NCBI GenBank assembly: GCA_036338025.1 | Contig: JAYZDB010000242.1 | Span: 1 to 16,203, forward strand | Direction: 5' to 3' | Length of the DNA: 16,203 bases | From: JAYZDB01 sp036338025 | Lineage (GTDB): Bacteria > Planctomycetota > UBA1135 > UBA2386 | Shown: in pieces, positions 7,822 to 13,823 of the stretch | How the letters are laid out: each line of letters begins with the position of its first letter | Numbering within the stretch: position 1 is the stretch's first letter | The notes under the pieces: generated by a model | The model's database searches: none | What the model saw: the letters and a program-made list of their open reading frames with translations, nothing else | Told to the model about the DNA's origin: nothing | Position numbers and translations under genes: made by a program

Positions 7822-9264
7822 CTAGTAGGCCAGCAGTTGCCGTCGCTTACACATGCGTGCTGCGATCGAGAACTGGGATTCGGTGAATCGGCCGCCGCGC
7901 AGAAAATCCGCTTCTTCTCGGGTGAGTTCTGCGGTGCGGACGTACTCGTGAGCCAGCGGCGACCGCATGCCGAACAAGGCGGCCAGCACCACGTAGGGCC
8001 TTCGGCACTTTCGCAGTGCTGCGTGCAGCAGGGATGCTGCCGTGTAGCTCGGCAGTTGGCTCATCACGAAGCCGGCGGCCAGGGAGTTCTCGTGGTGGTT
8101 CTCGTTGACGAGTTCCAGCATGTAGGGCAGCGCATCGATGTCGCGACGCCAGGCCAGGGCGAGCAGGCAGCGCCGCCGCTCGGGTTGGCTCGGGGTCGAA
8201 CGCGCCATGGCAATCAACTGCGCCGTGGCGTCGCCGCTCAGCTTGTGAAACCAGCTACGAACGCTCGTCGGATCGGTTTCGGCTTGCGCTTCGAGTGTGG
8301 TCCAGAGGTCGAGCAAGAGCCGTGCCCCGGACGGGCGCTTGCTGGTCCGATGCACGGCATCGACAACAGCTGTGGCCAGGCTGGTGTCCCGGCGAATGGC
8401 GTCCTGCAGGGCCGCATCGATTCGTGCCGTGCCGACGCGGGGGGCCCCGATGACCAGCAGGCGGTCGGGCTGCCGTTGTTGCAGGCGTCGCAGGAGCCAC
8501 TGGGTGTAGAGCCGGTCCTGGCGCACCGCGTTGAGGAGATCGATGACGGCGCGGTCCTCCTCGGCCGACGCGAGGTAGCTCAGGAGGTTACGCCGATCAG
8601 ACTCGCGCCGCGAGCGCAGGGACCGCAGGCCCACTTCGAGGCGTACCAGGCGAGACAGTTCGCTGGTTTGCTGGCGCAATTCGACGATGTCGGGCAGGTG
8701 GGGTGCCAGCGGACGGGACAGCACCCGGAGGCCTGCAGCGAGTCCGCTACTGATCATTAAACCAATGTCGAATCCTGGCTGTCCCAACAGATCGACTGGG
8801 CTGCGGGGTTGCGGGCGACGCCACGTGGAGCGACGCCGGCTGGCGCTGCGCGTCACGCGGTCTGGTAGTTCCATCGTGTTCGTATCGGCGGCCAGTGCGG
8901 TGTCCTGCAACTGTGCCGGAACCTGGGTCGGTTCGGAGTCGCGGTTGTGATGGGCCAGCCAGAGTCCGAGTCCAAGTCCCAATACCAGCATTGCCGTGGC
9001 CAGCACGGCCATTGGCCAGGCGGCTGGCCGGGGCTGGCTGGTGGCGGTGGGGAGAGCGGCGGCAAATAGCTGCTCTGCGAATTGGTCATCAACCGGGGTG
9101 TGCGAGTGCCTGGCCAGCACTGCGTCGAGGCGCCGGCTGCGCCGAAGACCTCGCTGGCAATCGCTGCACTCGCGCAGGTGGTCACTGGCACCATCGGTGG
9201 CGCTGACGGTCCCGTCGAGGAACATCGCCAGCGTAGCGTCAAGGTTTGGGCAGCCGGGTCTCAT
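7822..9264 (-). CDS. Zinc-finger anti-sigma factor with one membrane segment and a large helical-repeat outer domain
   Basis: The protein has 480 residues. Near the N-terminus is the ZAS motif H-x3-C-x2-C (His29, Cys33, Cys36, in DHLRECSDC), which in this family clamps an ECF sigma factor in the cytoplasm. Residues about 84-104 (WPMAVLATAMLVLGLGLGLWLA) form a single transmembrane helix. The remaining roughly 375 residues should be outside the inner membrane. From about residue 190 they are almost all helical, with repeated leucine/alanine-rich units resembling HEAT or ARM repeats (for example CLLALAWRRDIDALPYMLEL). Most anti-sigmas have a shorter outer part, so this one probably senses a protein or peptide partner. 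Its ATG overlaps the stop of the sigma gene (ATGA, 9264-9261), so the two are translationally coupled. The pairing with the sigma factor rests on position and the ZAS motif. Confidence 0.87.
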   Translation of the reverse strand: MRPGCPNLDATLAMFLDGTVSATDGASDHLRECSDCQRGLRRSRRLDAVLARHSHTPVDDQFAEQLFAAALPTATSQPRPAAWPMAVLATAMLVLGLGLGLWLAHHNRDSEPTQVPAQLQDTALAADTNTMELPDRVTRSASRRRSTWRRPQPRSPVDLLGQPGFDIGLMISSGLAAGLRVLSRPLAPHLPDIVELRQQTSELSRLVRLEVGLRSLRSRRESDRRNLLSYLASAEEDRAVIDLLNAVRQDRLYTQWLLRRLQQRQPDRLLVIGAPRVGTARIDAALQDAIRRDTSLATAVVDAVHRTSKRPSGARLLLDLWTTLEAQAETDPTSVRSWFHKLSGDATAQLIAMARSTPSQPERRRCLLALAWRRDIDALPYMLELVNENHHENSLAAGFVMSQLPSYTAASLLHAALRKCRRPYVVLAALFGMRSPLAHEYVRTAELTREEADFLRGGRFTESQFSIAARMCKRRQLLAY

Positions 9265-9860
9265 GGTTCCAAGTGCCTCCCCATCCGTTTCATCACATGC
9301 CGACGGGCGGCGAGCACCAACATCCGGGCGGCGGCAACGGAGCCGTTCAGGATCACCGCGATCATCTGGTAGTCGAGGCCTTCGACGGCTCGCAGGTGCA
9401 GGGCGGTGCGTTGGCGCGGGGTCAGCCGCTCGATTGCCTCGGCGAGCCTCTCGGCGAGTTCGCGTTCGCGGGTCTGTTGCTCAGGTTCGCAGGACAGTTG
9501 GTCGGGAATCTGCAGGTCGCGGGTGGTCTGGGCGCTGGGCCGGTCGCCGCGGTACCAGCGCGAGGGTCTTTGGGCCAGACGCATCTCGATGCGGAACAAC
9601 CAGGTCCGCAGACTTGCCTCACCGCGGTAGGTGTGGATCGCCGAGTAGGCCTGCGTCAGGGTCTCCTGCAACAGGTCTTCGGCGACGTGGTGATCCTGGG
9701 TCCAACGCCGGGCCAGGCTGAGCATGGCCCCGAGCAGCGGTCGGACGGCGCTCTGGAACGCTTCCCGATCGCCGGTCCGCAGGCGCTCGACCAGGGTCTG
9801 ATCGAGTGGGGTGTCCAGGTCGTTACGGACGTGGGCGGGCGGCGTCGTGTCGGGGTCCAT
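9261..9860 (-). CDS. ECF-type sigma-70 family RNA polymerase sigma factor
   Basis: From ATG 9860 the protein has 199 residues, usual for ECF factors; a GTG at 9887 would add nine residues without a better ribosome site. Region 2 lies at about residues 21-95: AEDLLQETLTQAYSAIHTYRGEASLRTWLFRI holds the core-binding and -10 recognition helices. Region 4 lies at about 138-190 (IERLTPRQRTALHLRAVEGLDYQMIAVIL), the -35 reading helix-turn-helix. No region 1.1 or 3 is present. The gene overlaps the anti-sigma gene by 4 bp, the usual arrangement for a membrane-signalled regulon that often includes its own operon. The likely targets are this operon, with the secretin-like gene next in line; I did not find a duplicated promoter motif to prove it. 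Confidence 0.93.
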   Translation of the reverse strand: MDPDTTPPAHVRNDLDTPLDQTLVERLRTGDREAFQSAVRPLLGAMLSLARRWTQDHHVAEDLLQETLTQAYSAIHTYRGEASLRTWLFRIEMRLAQRPSRWYRGDRPSAQTTRDLQIPDQLSCEPEQQTRERELAERLAEAIERLTPRQRTALHLRAVEGLDYQMIAVILNGSVAAARMLVLAARRHVMKRMGRHLEP

Positions 9861-9929
9861 CTGGTCTGTTGGAGGCCGGGAGGGCACCTGGCGTCAGGGC
9901 CATTCTGGGGTTTTTTCCGAAGTTCTGGC

Positions 9930-9947
9930 AGCCCCGTCAGGGGGGCT
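9930..9947 (-). other. Hairpin overlapping the stop codon of the gspF-like gene
   Basis: AGCCCC (9930-9935) pairs with GGGGCT (9942-9947) around a six-base loop. The gspF-like stop (TAG, 9948-9946 on the minus strand) lies inside the stem. No U-run follows on the minus strand, so it is at best a weak terminator or a 3' stabilising structure between the gspF-like and sigma-factor genes, which are 85 bp apart. Confidence 0.3.
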
Positions 9948-10872
9948 AGCGCAGCAGCCCGATCCCCGCGTAGTAGGATAGCCAGAAGTTGATGATCAGG
10001 TAGCCCGCGAAGCCGTAGACGAACACCTGGATGGCCACCAGCCCGATCGTCATCAGGCGCCGGGTGGTGAGGTCGGTGGCGTTCTGACGGCGTTCGACGG
10101 CGCGATCGAGGGCATTCTCCAGATCCCCCGCAGCCTCGGCCGAGGCCAGCATCTGGCGGGTTTCCGGGTGCAAGGCCGTGCACAGGTGCAAGGCTTCGCT
10201 CAGCGAGCTCCCGCGGGCCAGGGCCCGTCCCGATTCCTCCAGTCGCTGGCGGACGCTGGCCACCGGAGAGGTCTTGAGCGCCAGTGCGTGGGCCTCGTGG
10301 ACCTTGACGCCGGCCCCGTACAGGCCGTGCATCGACTGCAGGTAGGGCAACTCCCCGAGGTCGAGGACCAGCCTGCGGACCGGCGGGATCAGGCCGCGGT
10401 CCGGGTTCTGGATCGTCTGGCGTACGACGAAGATCGCGACTCCCAGGGTCCCGAGCACGAACGCCGTGGCGGTGATCATCGGCCAGGGTCCCTGGCTGAG
10501 GGCCCAGGACGAAACACACCCGACAAGGCCGGCGAAGCATAGCAAGAACACCGGATAGGCCAGCCGGCGACGGATCTCGCGATGCCGCTCCGCCCGCCGT
10601 GTGCGTTGGCTGGCCAGGATGCGCAGGACCTTGGAGAGGTTGCCGGCTTGTTCGGCAGTTTCGAGCATCAGCATCTCGTGTGGAGCGAGCTGCAGGCCCT
10701 TGGCGACAAGACCTTCGGTGAGGGTCTCGGTGTCGAGGGACACGCCGGGCAGCGAGGCCGTCGACGGGCCGTTCAGGATCTGCTCAGCGCTGATGCCGGC
10801 GTCTGCGGCGGACGCGATGTCCGCGAACAGATAGGCTTCTCGTTCGTCCTGGCTGGGGTTGCTTCTCAGCAT
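9946..10872 (-). CDS. GspF/PilC-family inner-membrane protein (type II secretion F domain)
   Basis: The protein has 308 residues against about 400 for typical GspF or PilC. It still carries two T2SF-type halves. The first (about 10-125) contains EMLMLETAEQAGNLSKVLRIL and the RRRLAYPVFLL entry into the first membrane helix. The second (about 175-295) contains GLYGAGVKVHEAHALA and MLASAEAAGDLENALDRA. Membrane helices are predicted by eye at about 105-125, 131-151 and 272-295, the family's three-helix layout. Family members form the inner-membrane platform on which the GspE/PilB ATPase assembles pseudopilins. No ATPase, pseudopilin or prepilin peptidase gene is seen in this window. The N-terminal half is short. 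It heads the minus-strand run and lies 85 bp before the ECF sigma gene. The start ATG at 10872 faces the divergent gene across 59 bp. Confidence 0.9.
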   Translation of the reverse strand: MLRSNPSQDEREAYLFADIASAADAGISAEQILNGPSTASLPGVSLDTETLTEGLVAKGLQLAPHEMLMLETAEQAGNLSKVLRILASQRTRRAERHREIRRRLAYPVFLLCFAGLVGCVSSWALSQGPWPMITATAFVLGTLGVAIFVVRQTIQNPDRGLIPPVRRLVLDLGELPYLQSMHGLYGAGVKVHEAHALALKTSPVASVRQRLEESGRALARGSSLSEALHLCTALHPETRQMLASAEAAGDLENALDRAVERRQNATDLTTRRLMTIGLVAIQVFVYGFAGYLIINFWLSYYAGIGLLR

Positions 10873-10931
10873 CGATACAGGCTATGTCTCTGAGGAGAGG
10901 ATGCCATAATGCTGGTTACGATCGAGGCATC
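10873..10931. promoter_or_regulatory. Divergent intergenic region with a possible plus-strand -10 element
   Basis: These 59 bases separate the gspF-like start from the plus-strand membrane-protein start, so promoters for both directions should lie here or overlap the coding ends. CATAAT at 10905-10910 is a fair plus-strand -10, but it has no clear -35. GAGG at 10924-10927, four bases before ATG 10932, is a plausible Shine-Dalgarno that supports that start. Confidence 0.4.
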
Positions 10932-11378
10932 ATGAATCCAGAGACTCCCCAGCCAGACCCAGTATTCTCCCGTATCTGTGAGACCTCCGCACGCTTGATG
11001 GGCGGAGTTGTCAACCGCACCGCCATGAAGGAACTCCAGAAGCTGGTGCGGTCCGAATCGACTTCCTACCCGTGGGAGGAGGTCGTCGATCGGGTCCTGT
11101 CTTCGGGACCGCCAGCCGCCGAACTGGCCACCGCCGCCCTCAAGTCCCAGCGCGACTGGATCGTCCGTGGCGGCCGGCAGACACCGGGCAAGAACGTGCG
11201 TCATCGGGCCAAATCCATGGTGGCGCGGCTGATGGCCCGCCTGGTCTTCATGGCGATCCTGCTGGCCTCTGTGGTCGCCCTGTTGATATTGTGCAAACTT
11301 CGTTGGCCCGGGGTTGATATCTACCTTGCCAACGATTGGCTGGCGGCCGCGTGGCCTGCGGGTTTCGGCCCCAGGTAG
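10932..11378 (+). CDS. Small membrane protein of unknown function with a C-terminal transmembrane helix
   Basis: The protein has 148 residues from ATG 10932, chosen because GAGG sits four bases upstream; an in-frame codon at 10884 would add 16 residues and run into the promoter region. Residues 1-95 are soluble, with a helical segment KELQKLVRSES and a basic stretch just before the membrane. Residues about 102-122 (ARLVFMAILLASVVALLIL) form one transmembrane helix, followed by a tail of about 25 residues with four tryptophans and two prolines. Basic residues before the helix predict the N-terminus in the cytoplasm. I recognise no family. It is divergent from the gspF-like gene and may share its control region. 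Codon use is GC-rich like its neighbours, which supports it being real. Confidence 0.68.
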   Translation: MNPETPQPDPVFSRICETSARLMGGVVNRTAMKELQKLVRSESTSYPWEEVVDRVLSSGPPAAELATAALKSQRDWIVRGGRQTPGKNVRHRAKSMVARLMARLVFMAILLASVVALLILCKLRWPGVDIYLANDWLAAAWPAGFGPR

Positions 11379-11451
11379 CTGCTCTGGGCCCGGACTGCGG
11401 AATTATTGTGCAAAGGCTGTTGAAACCCCCTGGAATTGGGGCATGATTCAG

Positions 11452-11479
11452 GGTCCTGTCCCGCCGGGGATAGGGGACC
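11452..11479 (+). other. Strong hairpin downstream of the small membrane-protein gene
   Basis: GGTCC (11452-11456) plus TGTCCC (11457-11462) pair with GGGATA (11467-11472) and GGACC (11475-11479), leaving a four-base loop (11463-11466) and a two-base bulge. Eleven pairs form, including one G-U. No U-run follows, so intrinsic termination is uncertain; it could mark the 3' end of the upstream message or be part of a larger RNA. Confidence 0.4.
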
Positions 11480-11513
11480 GGCGCGGTACGCTGGATTGGC
11501 TATCAGCGGACGG

Positions 11514-11541
11514 TTCGACTGTTCCCTGCTCTATTTATAAC
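11514..11541 (+). promoter_or_regulatory. Putative sigma-70-type promoter for a structured RNA
   Basis: TTCGAC (11514-11519) and TATAAC (11536-11541) are separated by 16 bases. The -10 matches five of six consensus positions and sits in a locally AT-rich patch within GC-rich DNA. A start near 11548-11549 would place the long hairpin at the very 5' end of the transcript, and the intrinsic terminator ends it about 190 nt later. Confidence 0.5.
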
Positions 11542-11548
11542 CACGGTC

Positions 11549-11738
11549 AAGTGTCCGAGGCGTCCGCTGAGAGCGGATATCGCCTCGGAGATCTCGGCAG
11601 CGACACTCATTGACACAAGCGGTGAGAAAGGCTGTGGGGTGGAGACCTGATAATTCCCCCTCCCTAACCGCCCTCTCCATTCCAGAGCTTTTTCCCGCAT
11701 CGAGGGGCTCCAGCACTGACCGGCTGGAGCCCTTTTTT
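11549..11738 (+). ncRNA. Candidate structured small RNA or leader RNA, about 190 nt
   Basis: The boundaries are inferred from the promoter-like pair upstream and the terminator at the end. The 5' part folds into a long stem: TCCGAGGCG (11554-11562) with CGCCTCGGA (11581-11589), and inside it TCCGCT (11563-11568) with AGCGGA (11572-11577) around a GAG loop, 15 pairs in all. AGTGTC (11550-11555) and GACACT (11602-11607) could instead close a larger domain. The middle (11620-11680) holds a purine-rich strand (GGTGAGAAAGG, then TGGGGTGGAG) facing a pyrimidine-rich strand (TTCCCCCTCCC, then CCCTCTCC) that can pair imperfectly. It matches no family I know: no SRP core, no 6S end-pairing and no complete riboswitch core. 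It could be a free small RNA, or a terminating leader of the operon starting at 11875. Confidence 0.45.
11705..11738 (+). terminator. Intrinsic (Rho-independent) terminator
   Basis: A perfect 10-bp stem, GGGCTCCAGC (11705-11714) with GCTGGAGCCC (11723-11732), an eight-base loop and six T residues (11733-11738) directly after. It is the clearest terminator in the window. It lies 327 bases beyond the membrane-protein stop and 137 bases before the GGDEF-like start, so it fits best as the end of the structured RNA. Confidence 0.9.
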
Positions 11739-11851
11739 ATGCACTCTCCTGGGCGTGGATTGCTGCCGGGGGATAATAGGTGCAAAGCGCAGCAACCCGT
11801 GGCGCACCGTTTGGGGGTTGATGTCAAGCTGAGGTCTGGATGGACCGTAAT

Positions 11852-11866
11852 CCCCGGTTTCCGGGG
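11852..11866 (+). promoter_or_regulatory. Hairpin next to the start codon of the GGDEF-like gene
   Basis: CCCCGG (11852-11857) pairs with CCGGGG (11861-11866) around a TTT loop, ending eight bases before ATG 11875. The only G-rich, Shine-Dalgarno-like bases before the ATG lie in the 3' arm, so the hairpin would hide them in the message. This could limit translation of the first gene of the operon. Confidence 0.4.
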
Positions 11867-11874
11867 CAGACACA

Positions 11875-12483
11875 ATGGCTAGTTTTCGAAGTTCGGAACG
11901 CGGCGGTGGGAAGTTGTCGGGGAGGTTTACCTCCGCTGGGCCGGTGGCTGGCTCGCCGTTTTCCCAGGCGCAGATCCTGCACCTGATGAAGACCGAATTT
12001 GCCCGGGCACGTCGGTACGGTTTCCCGGTCGCCTGCATGCTGGTACGGGTCGACCGACTTGAAACACTGGTGGACCTGCACGGCGCCGCGCTTCGCGACA
12101 CCGTCCGAGAGGAGTTGGGGCGGTTGGTGTTGGAGAAGACCCGCGGGGCAGACCATCTCGGCCTGGCTAGCGAGGACCGTTACCTGGTGGTCCTGCCACA
12201 CACTTCCGGCGAAGAAGGCTTGTTGGTCGGCGACCGCTTGCTGGAGGCATTCGAGGTCCTTGAGATTCGTGTCGGGACCAATGTGCTCGCGTTGCAACTC
12301 AGCGTTGGCGTCTCCAGCAGCGACGATCAGGAGACCTTGTTCTTCGACACCTTGTTGGCTCGCGCCGAGGCGGCGCTCGAGCACGCTGCCCGTGATGGTG
12401 GCAACTCCGCGTGTCTGTTTCACAAGGACCAGGTTTCAGGTGCGGACGAGTTGTCAGACAATCCCAACGCACCTGATTCATGA
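11875..12483 (+). CDS. Degenerate GGDEF-domain protein
   Basis: The protein has 202 residues. Residues about 29-185 follow the diguanylate cyclase fold: FSQAQILHLMKTEFARARRYG, then a VACMLVRVD strand (Asp60 near the first metal ligand), a central helix, the LVVLPHTSGEEG strand and turn, LSVGVSSS and the final helix LARAEAALEHAARDGGN. At the signature position (99-103) it has SEDRY instead of GGDEF, so c-di-GMP synthesis is unlikely. It may instead bind a nucleotide or act as a protein-interaction domain. The first about 28 residues are low-complexity and no membrane segment is present, so it should be cytosolic. Its stop overlaps the next start (ATGA, 12480-12483), which ties it to the sigma-54 response regulator. 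No sensor histidine kinase is encoded nearby, so it may help control that regulator; this is an inference from position. Confidence 0.82.
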   Translation: MASFRSSERGGGKLSGRFTSAGPVAGSPFSQAQILHLMKTEFARARRYGFPVACMLVRVDRLETLVDLHGAALRDTVREELGRLVLEKTRGADHLGLASEDRYLVVLPHTSGEEGLLVGDRLLEAFEVLEIRVGTNVLALQLSVGVSSSDDQETLFFDTLLARAEAALEHAARDGGNSACLFHKDQVSGADELSDNPNAPDS

Positions 12484-13823
12484 AGGTCTTGCTGGTTGAA
12501 GACGAGGAGACCATTGCGGTAACTCTCGGTGATGACCTGCGGGAAGCAGGTCACGAGGTGACCCATACCCCCGACGGCAAGCAGGCGATCCAGATTCTGA
12601 GGGACCAGGTATTCGATTGCGTGATCACGGATGTGCGCCTGCCCGGCGCGGATGGCATCGATGTCCTGCAGGCTGCCAAGGCTGCCCGTCCAGATACCGA
12701 GGTCCTGGTGATGACTGCCTTCGCGACGGTCGAGGCGGCAGTCGATGCGATGCGCCACGGGGCGGATGACTACATCCAAAAGCCGTTCCTCAACGAGGCG
12801 GTGGTTGAGCGCCTCAAGCGGATCGGGGACTACCGTTCCCTCCTCGACGAGAATCGCAAGTTGCGTGAGGATCTGCGGGGCGACGATGGGCTGCCCGGCA
12901 TCGTCGGCTGCAGTCGTTCGATGCACGACGTGTTCAAGATTGTGCGGACGGTGGCGAGCAACGATGCCAGTGTGCTGATCACCGGTGAGAGTGGAACTGG
13001 CAAGGAGTGCATCGCAAAGGCTCTGCATGGGCTGTCCGATCGTAGCGAGCATCCGTTCGTGGCCCTGGGGTGTGGGGCTCTGCCGGACACCTTGTTGGAG
13101 ACCGAGTTGTTCGGTCACGAGAAGGGGGCCTTTACCGATGCCGCCAAGATGCGCAAAGGCCGGTTTGAACTAGCCAACAACGGCACGCTGTTCCTGGATG
13201 ACATCGACGACATGCCGTTACAGGTGCAGGTCAAGTTGTTGCGGGTGCTCCAGGAACGCGAATTTGAACGGGTCGGAGGTGAACAGACCCTGTCGGTTAA
13301 TATCCGCGTGGTGTCAGCCACCAAGGTCGATCTGCTGGAGTTGATCAAACAGGGCAAGTTCCGTGAGGACCTCTACTACCGGTTGAATGTCGTTCCGATC
13401 AAGTTGCCGGCCTTGCGCGATCGCGATGGTGATGTGCCCCTGCTGGTTCAGCACTTCTTGCGACGCATCGGTAGTGCTCGCAGTTACACAGTCAAGACCG
13501 ATGTACTCGAGGCGATGTCGACCTACACCTGGCCGGGCAATGTCCGTGAGCTAGAGAATCACGTTGCCCAGGCGATCGCCATGGCCGGTAGTTCCCGTGT
13601 GCTCAAAAAGGAGCACCTGCTGCCCGTCGATAAGTCGCGCCGTGCTGCTCTCAACCCGGCTACAGATATCCTCACGCTCCGCGAAGTGCTTGTCGATGCG
13701 GAGCGGAAGCACATCAGGAAAGTGCTCAACAGTGTTGGCGGTCATCGTACCAAGGCGGCTTCCGTGCTTGGGATCTCGCGCAAAGTGCTGTGGGAAAAGC
13801 TCAAGGACTACGCTATCGAATGA
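12480..13823 (+). CDS. NtrC-family sigma-54-dependent response regulator
   Basis: The protein has 447 residues in the standard three-part layout. The receiver domain (about 1-120) has the acidic pair EDE (8-10), the phosphoacceptor Asp51 (CVITDVRLPG), Thr79 and Lys101 (IQKPF). The AAA+ domain (about 138-370) has Walker A GESGTGKE (169-176), Walker B LFLDDIDD (237-244), and the arginine-containing FREDLYYRLNV. The Fis-type helix-turn-helix (about 405-443) reads AERKHIRKVLNSVGGHRTKAASVLGISRKVLWEKL. It should bind enhancers and remodel RpoN holoenzyme by ATP hydrolysis. Two departures are clear: the GAFTGA loop is GAFTDA (216-221), and the Walker B Asp-Glu is Asp-Asp (240-241). No cognate histidine kinase is seen. 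It overlaps both neighbours by 4 bp (ATGA at each end). Confidence 0.95.
   Translation: MKVLLVEDEETIAVTLGDDLREAGHEVTHTPDGKQAIQILRDQVFDCVITDVRLPGADGIDVLQAAKAARPDTEVLVMTAFATVEAAVDAMRHGADDYIQKPFLNEAVVERLKRIGDYRSLLDENRKLREDLRGDDGLPGIVGCSRSMHDVFKIVRTVASNDASVLITGESGTGKECIAKALHGLSDRSEHPFVALGCGALPDTLLETELFGHEKGAFTDAAKMRKGRFELANNGTLFLDDIDDMPLQVQVKLLRVLQEREFERVGGEQTLSVNIRVVSATKVDLLELIKQGKFREDLYYRLNVVPIKLPALRDRDGDVPLLVQHFLRRIGSARSYTVKTDVLEAMSTYTWPGNVRELENHVAQAIAMAGSSRVLKKEHLLPVDKSRRAALNPATDILTLREVLVDAERKHIRKVLNSVGGHRTKAASVLGISRKVLWEKLKDYAIE

Larger units (their letters stand above)
11379..11874. other. 496-bp stretch without a convincing protein gene, rich in RNA structure
   Basis: Open frames here are short, with unconvincing composition. 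What stands out instead, in order: a CCCC/GGGG hairpin (11427-11441), a strong hairpin (11452-11479), a promoter-like pair (11514-11541), a long hairpin (11554-11589), an intrinsic terminator (11705-11738), an AT-containing GATAAT (about 11773-11778) that could be a second -10, and a hairpin just before the next start codon (11852-11866). No tRNA, tmRNA, RNase P RNA or SRP RNA signature was found on either strand. Confidence 0.6.

Noticed and set aside
6571..8760. Long plus-strand frames of 278 and 323 codons
   Set aside because: They lie opposite the secretin-like and anti-sigma genes, whose motifs (signal peptide, zinc finger, membrane helix) show which strand is real.
11505..11530. tRNA T-arm-like GGTTCGAC
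   Set aside because: The flanking bases do not form the five-pair T stem, and no acceptor or anticodon arm is found around it.
11567..11655. TPP riboswitch, from CTGAGA and ACCTGATAAT in the right order
   Set aside because: In TPP riboswitches these elements are close together with defined stems; here they are about 75 bases apart, the first sits in a hairpin loop, and the terminal conserved stem is absent.
11549..11738. 6S RNA, from size and promoter/terminator layout
   Set aside because: 6S RNA pairs its two ends into one long rod with a central bubble. Here each end folds into its own strong hairpin.
11750..11764. Sigma-54 promoter-like TGGGCG...TTGCT before the GGDEF-like gene
   Set aside because: Spacing between the GG and GC elements is nine bases, not ten, so the two would not sit on the same face. 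A similar site at 11386-11398 fails for the same reason.
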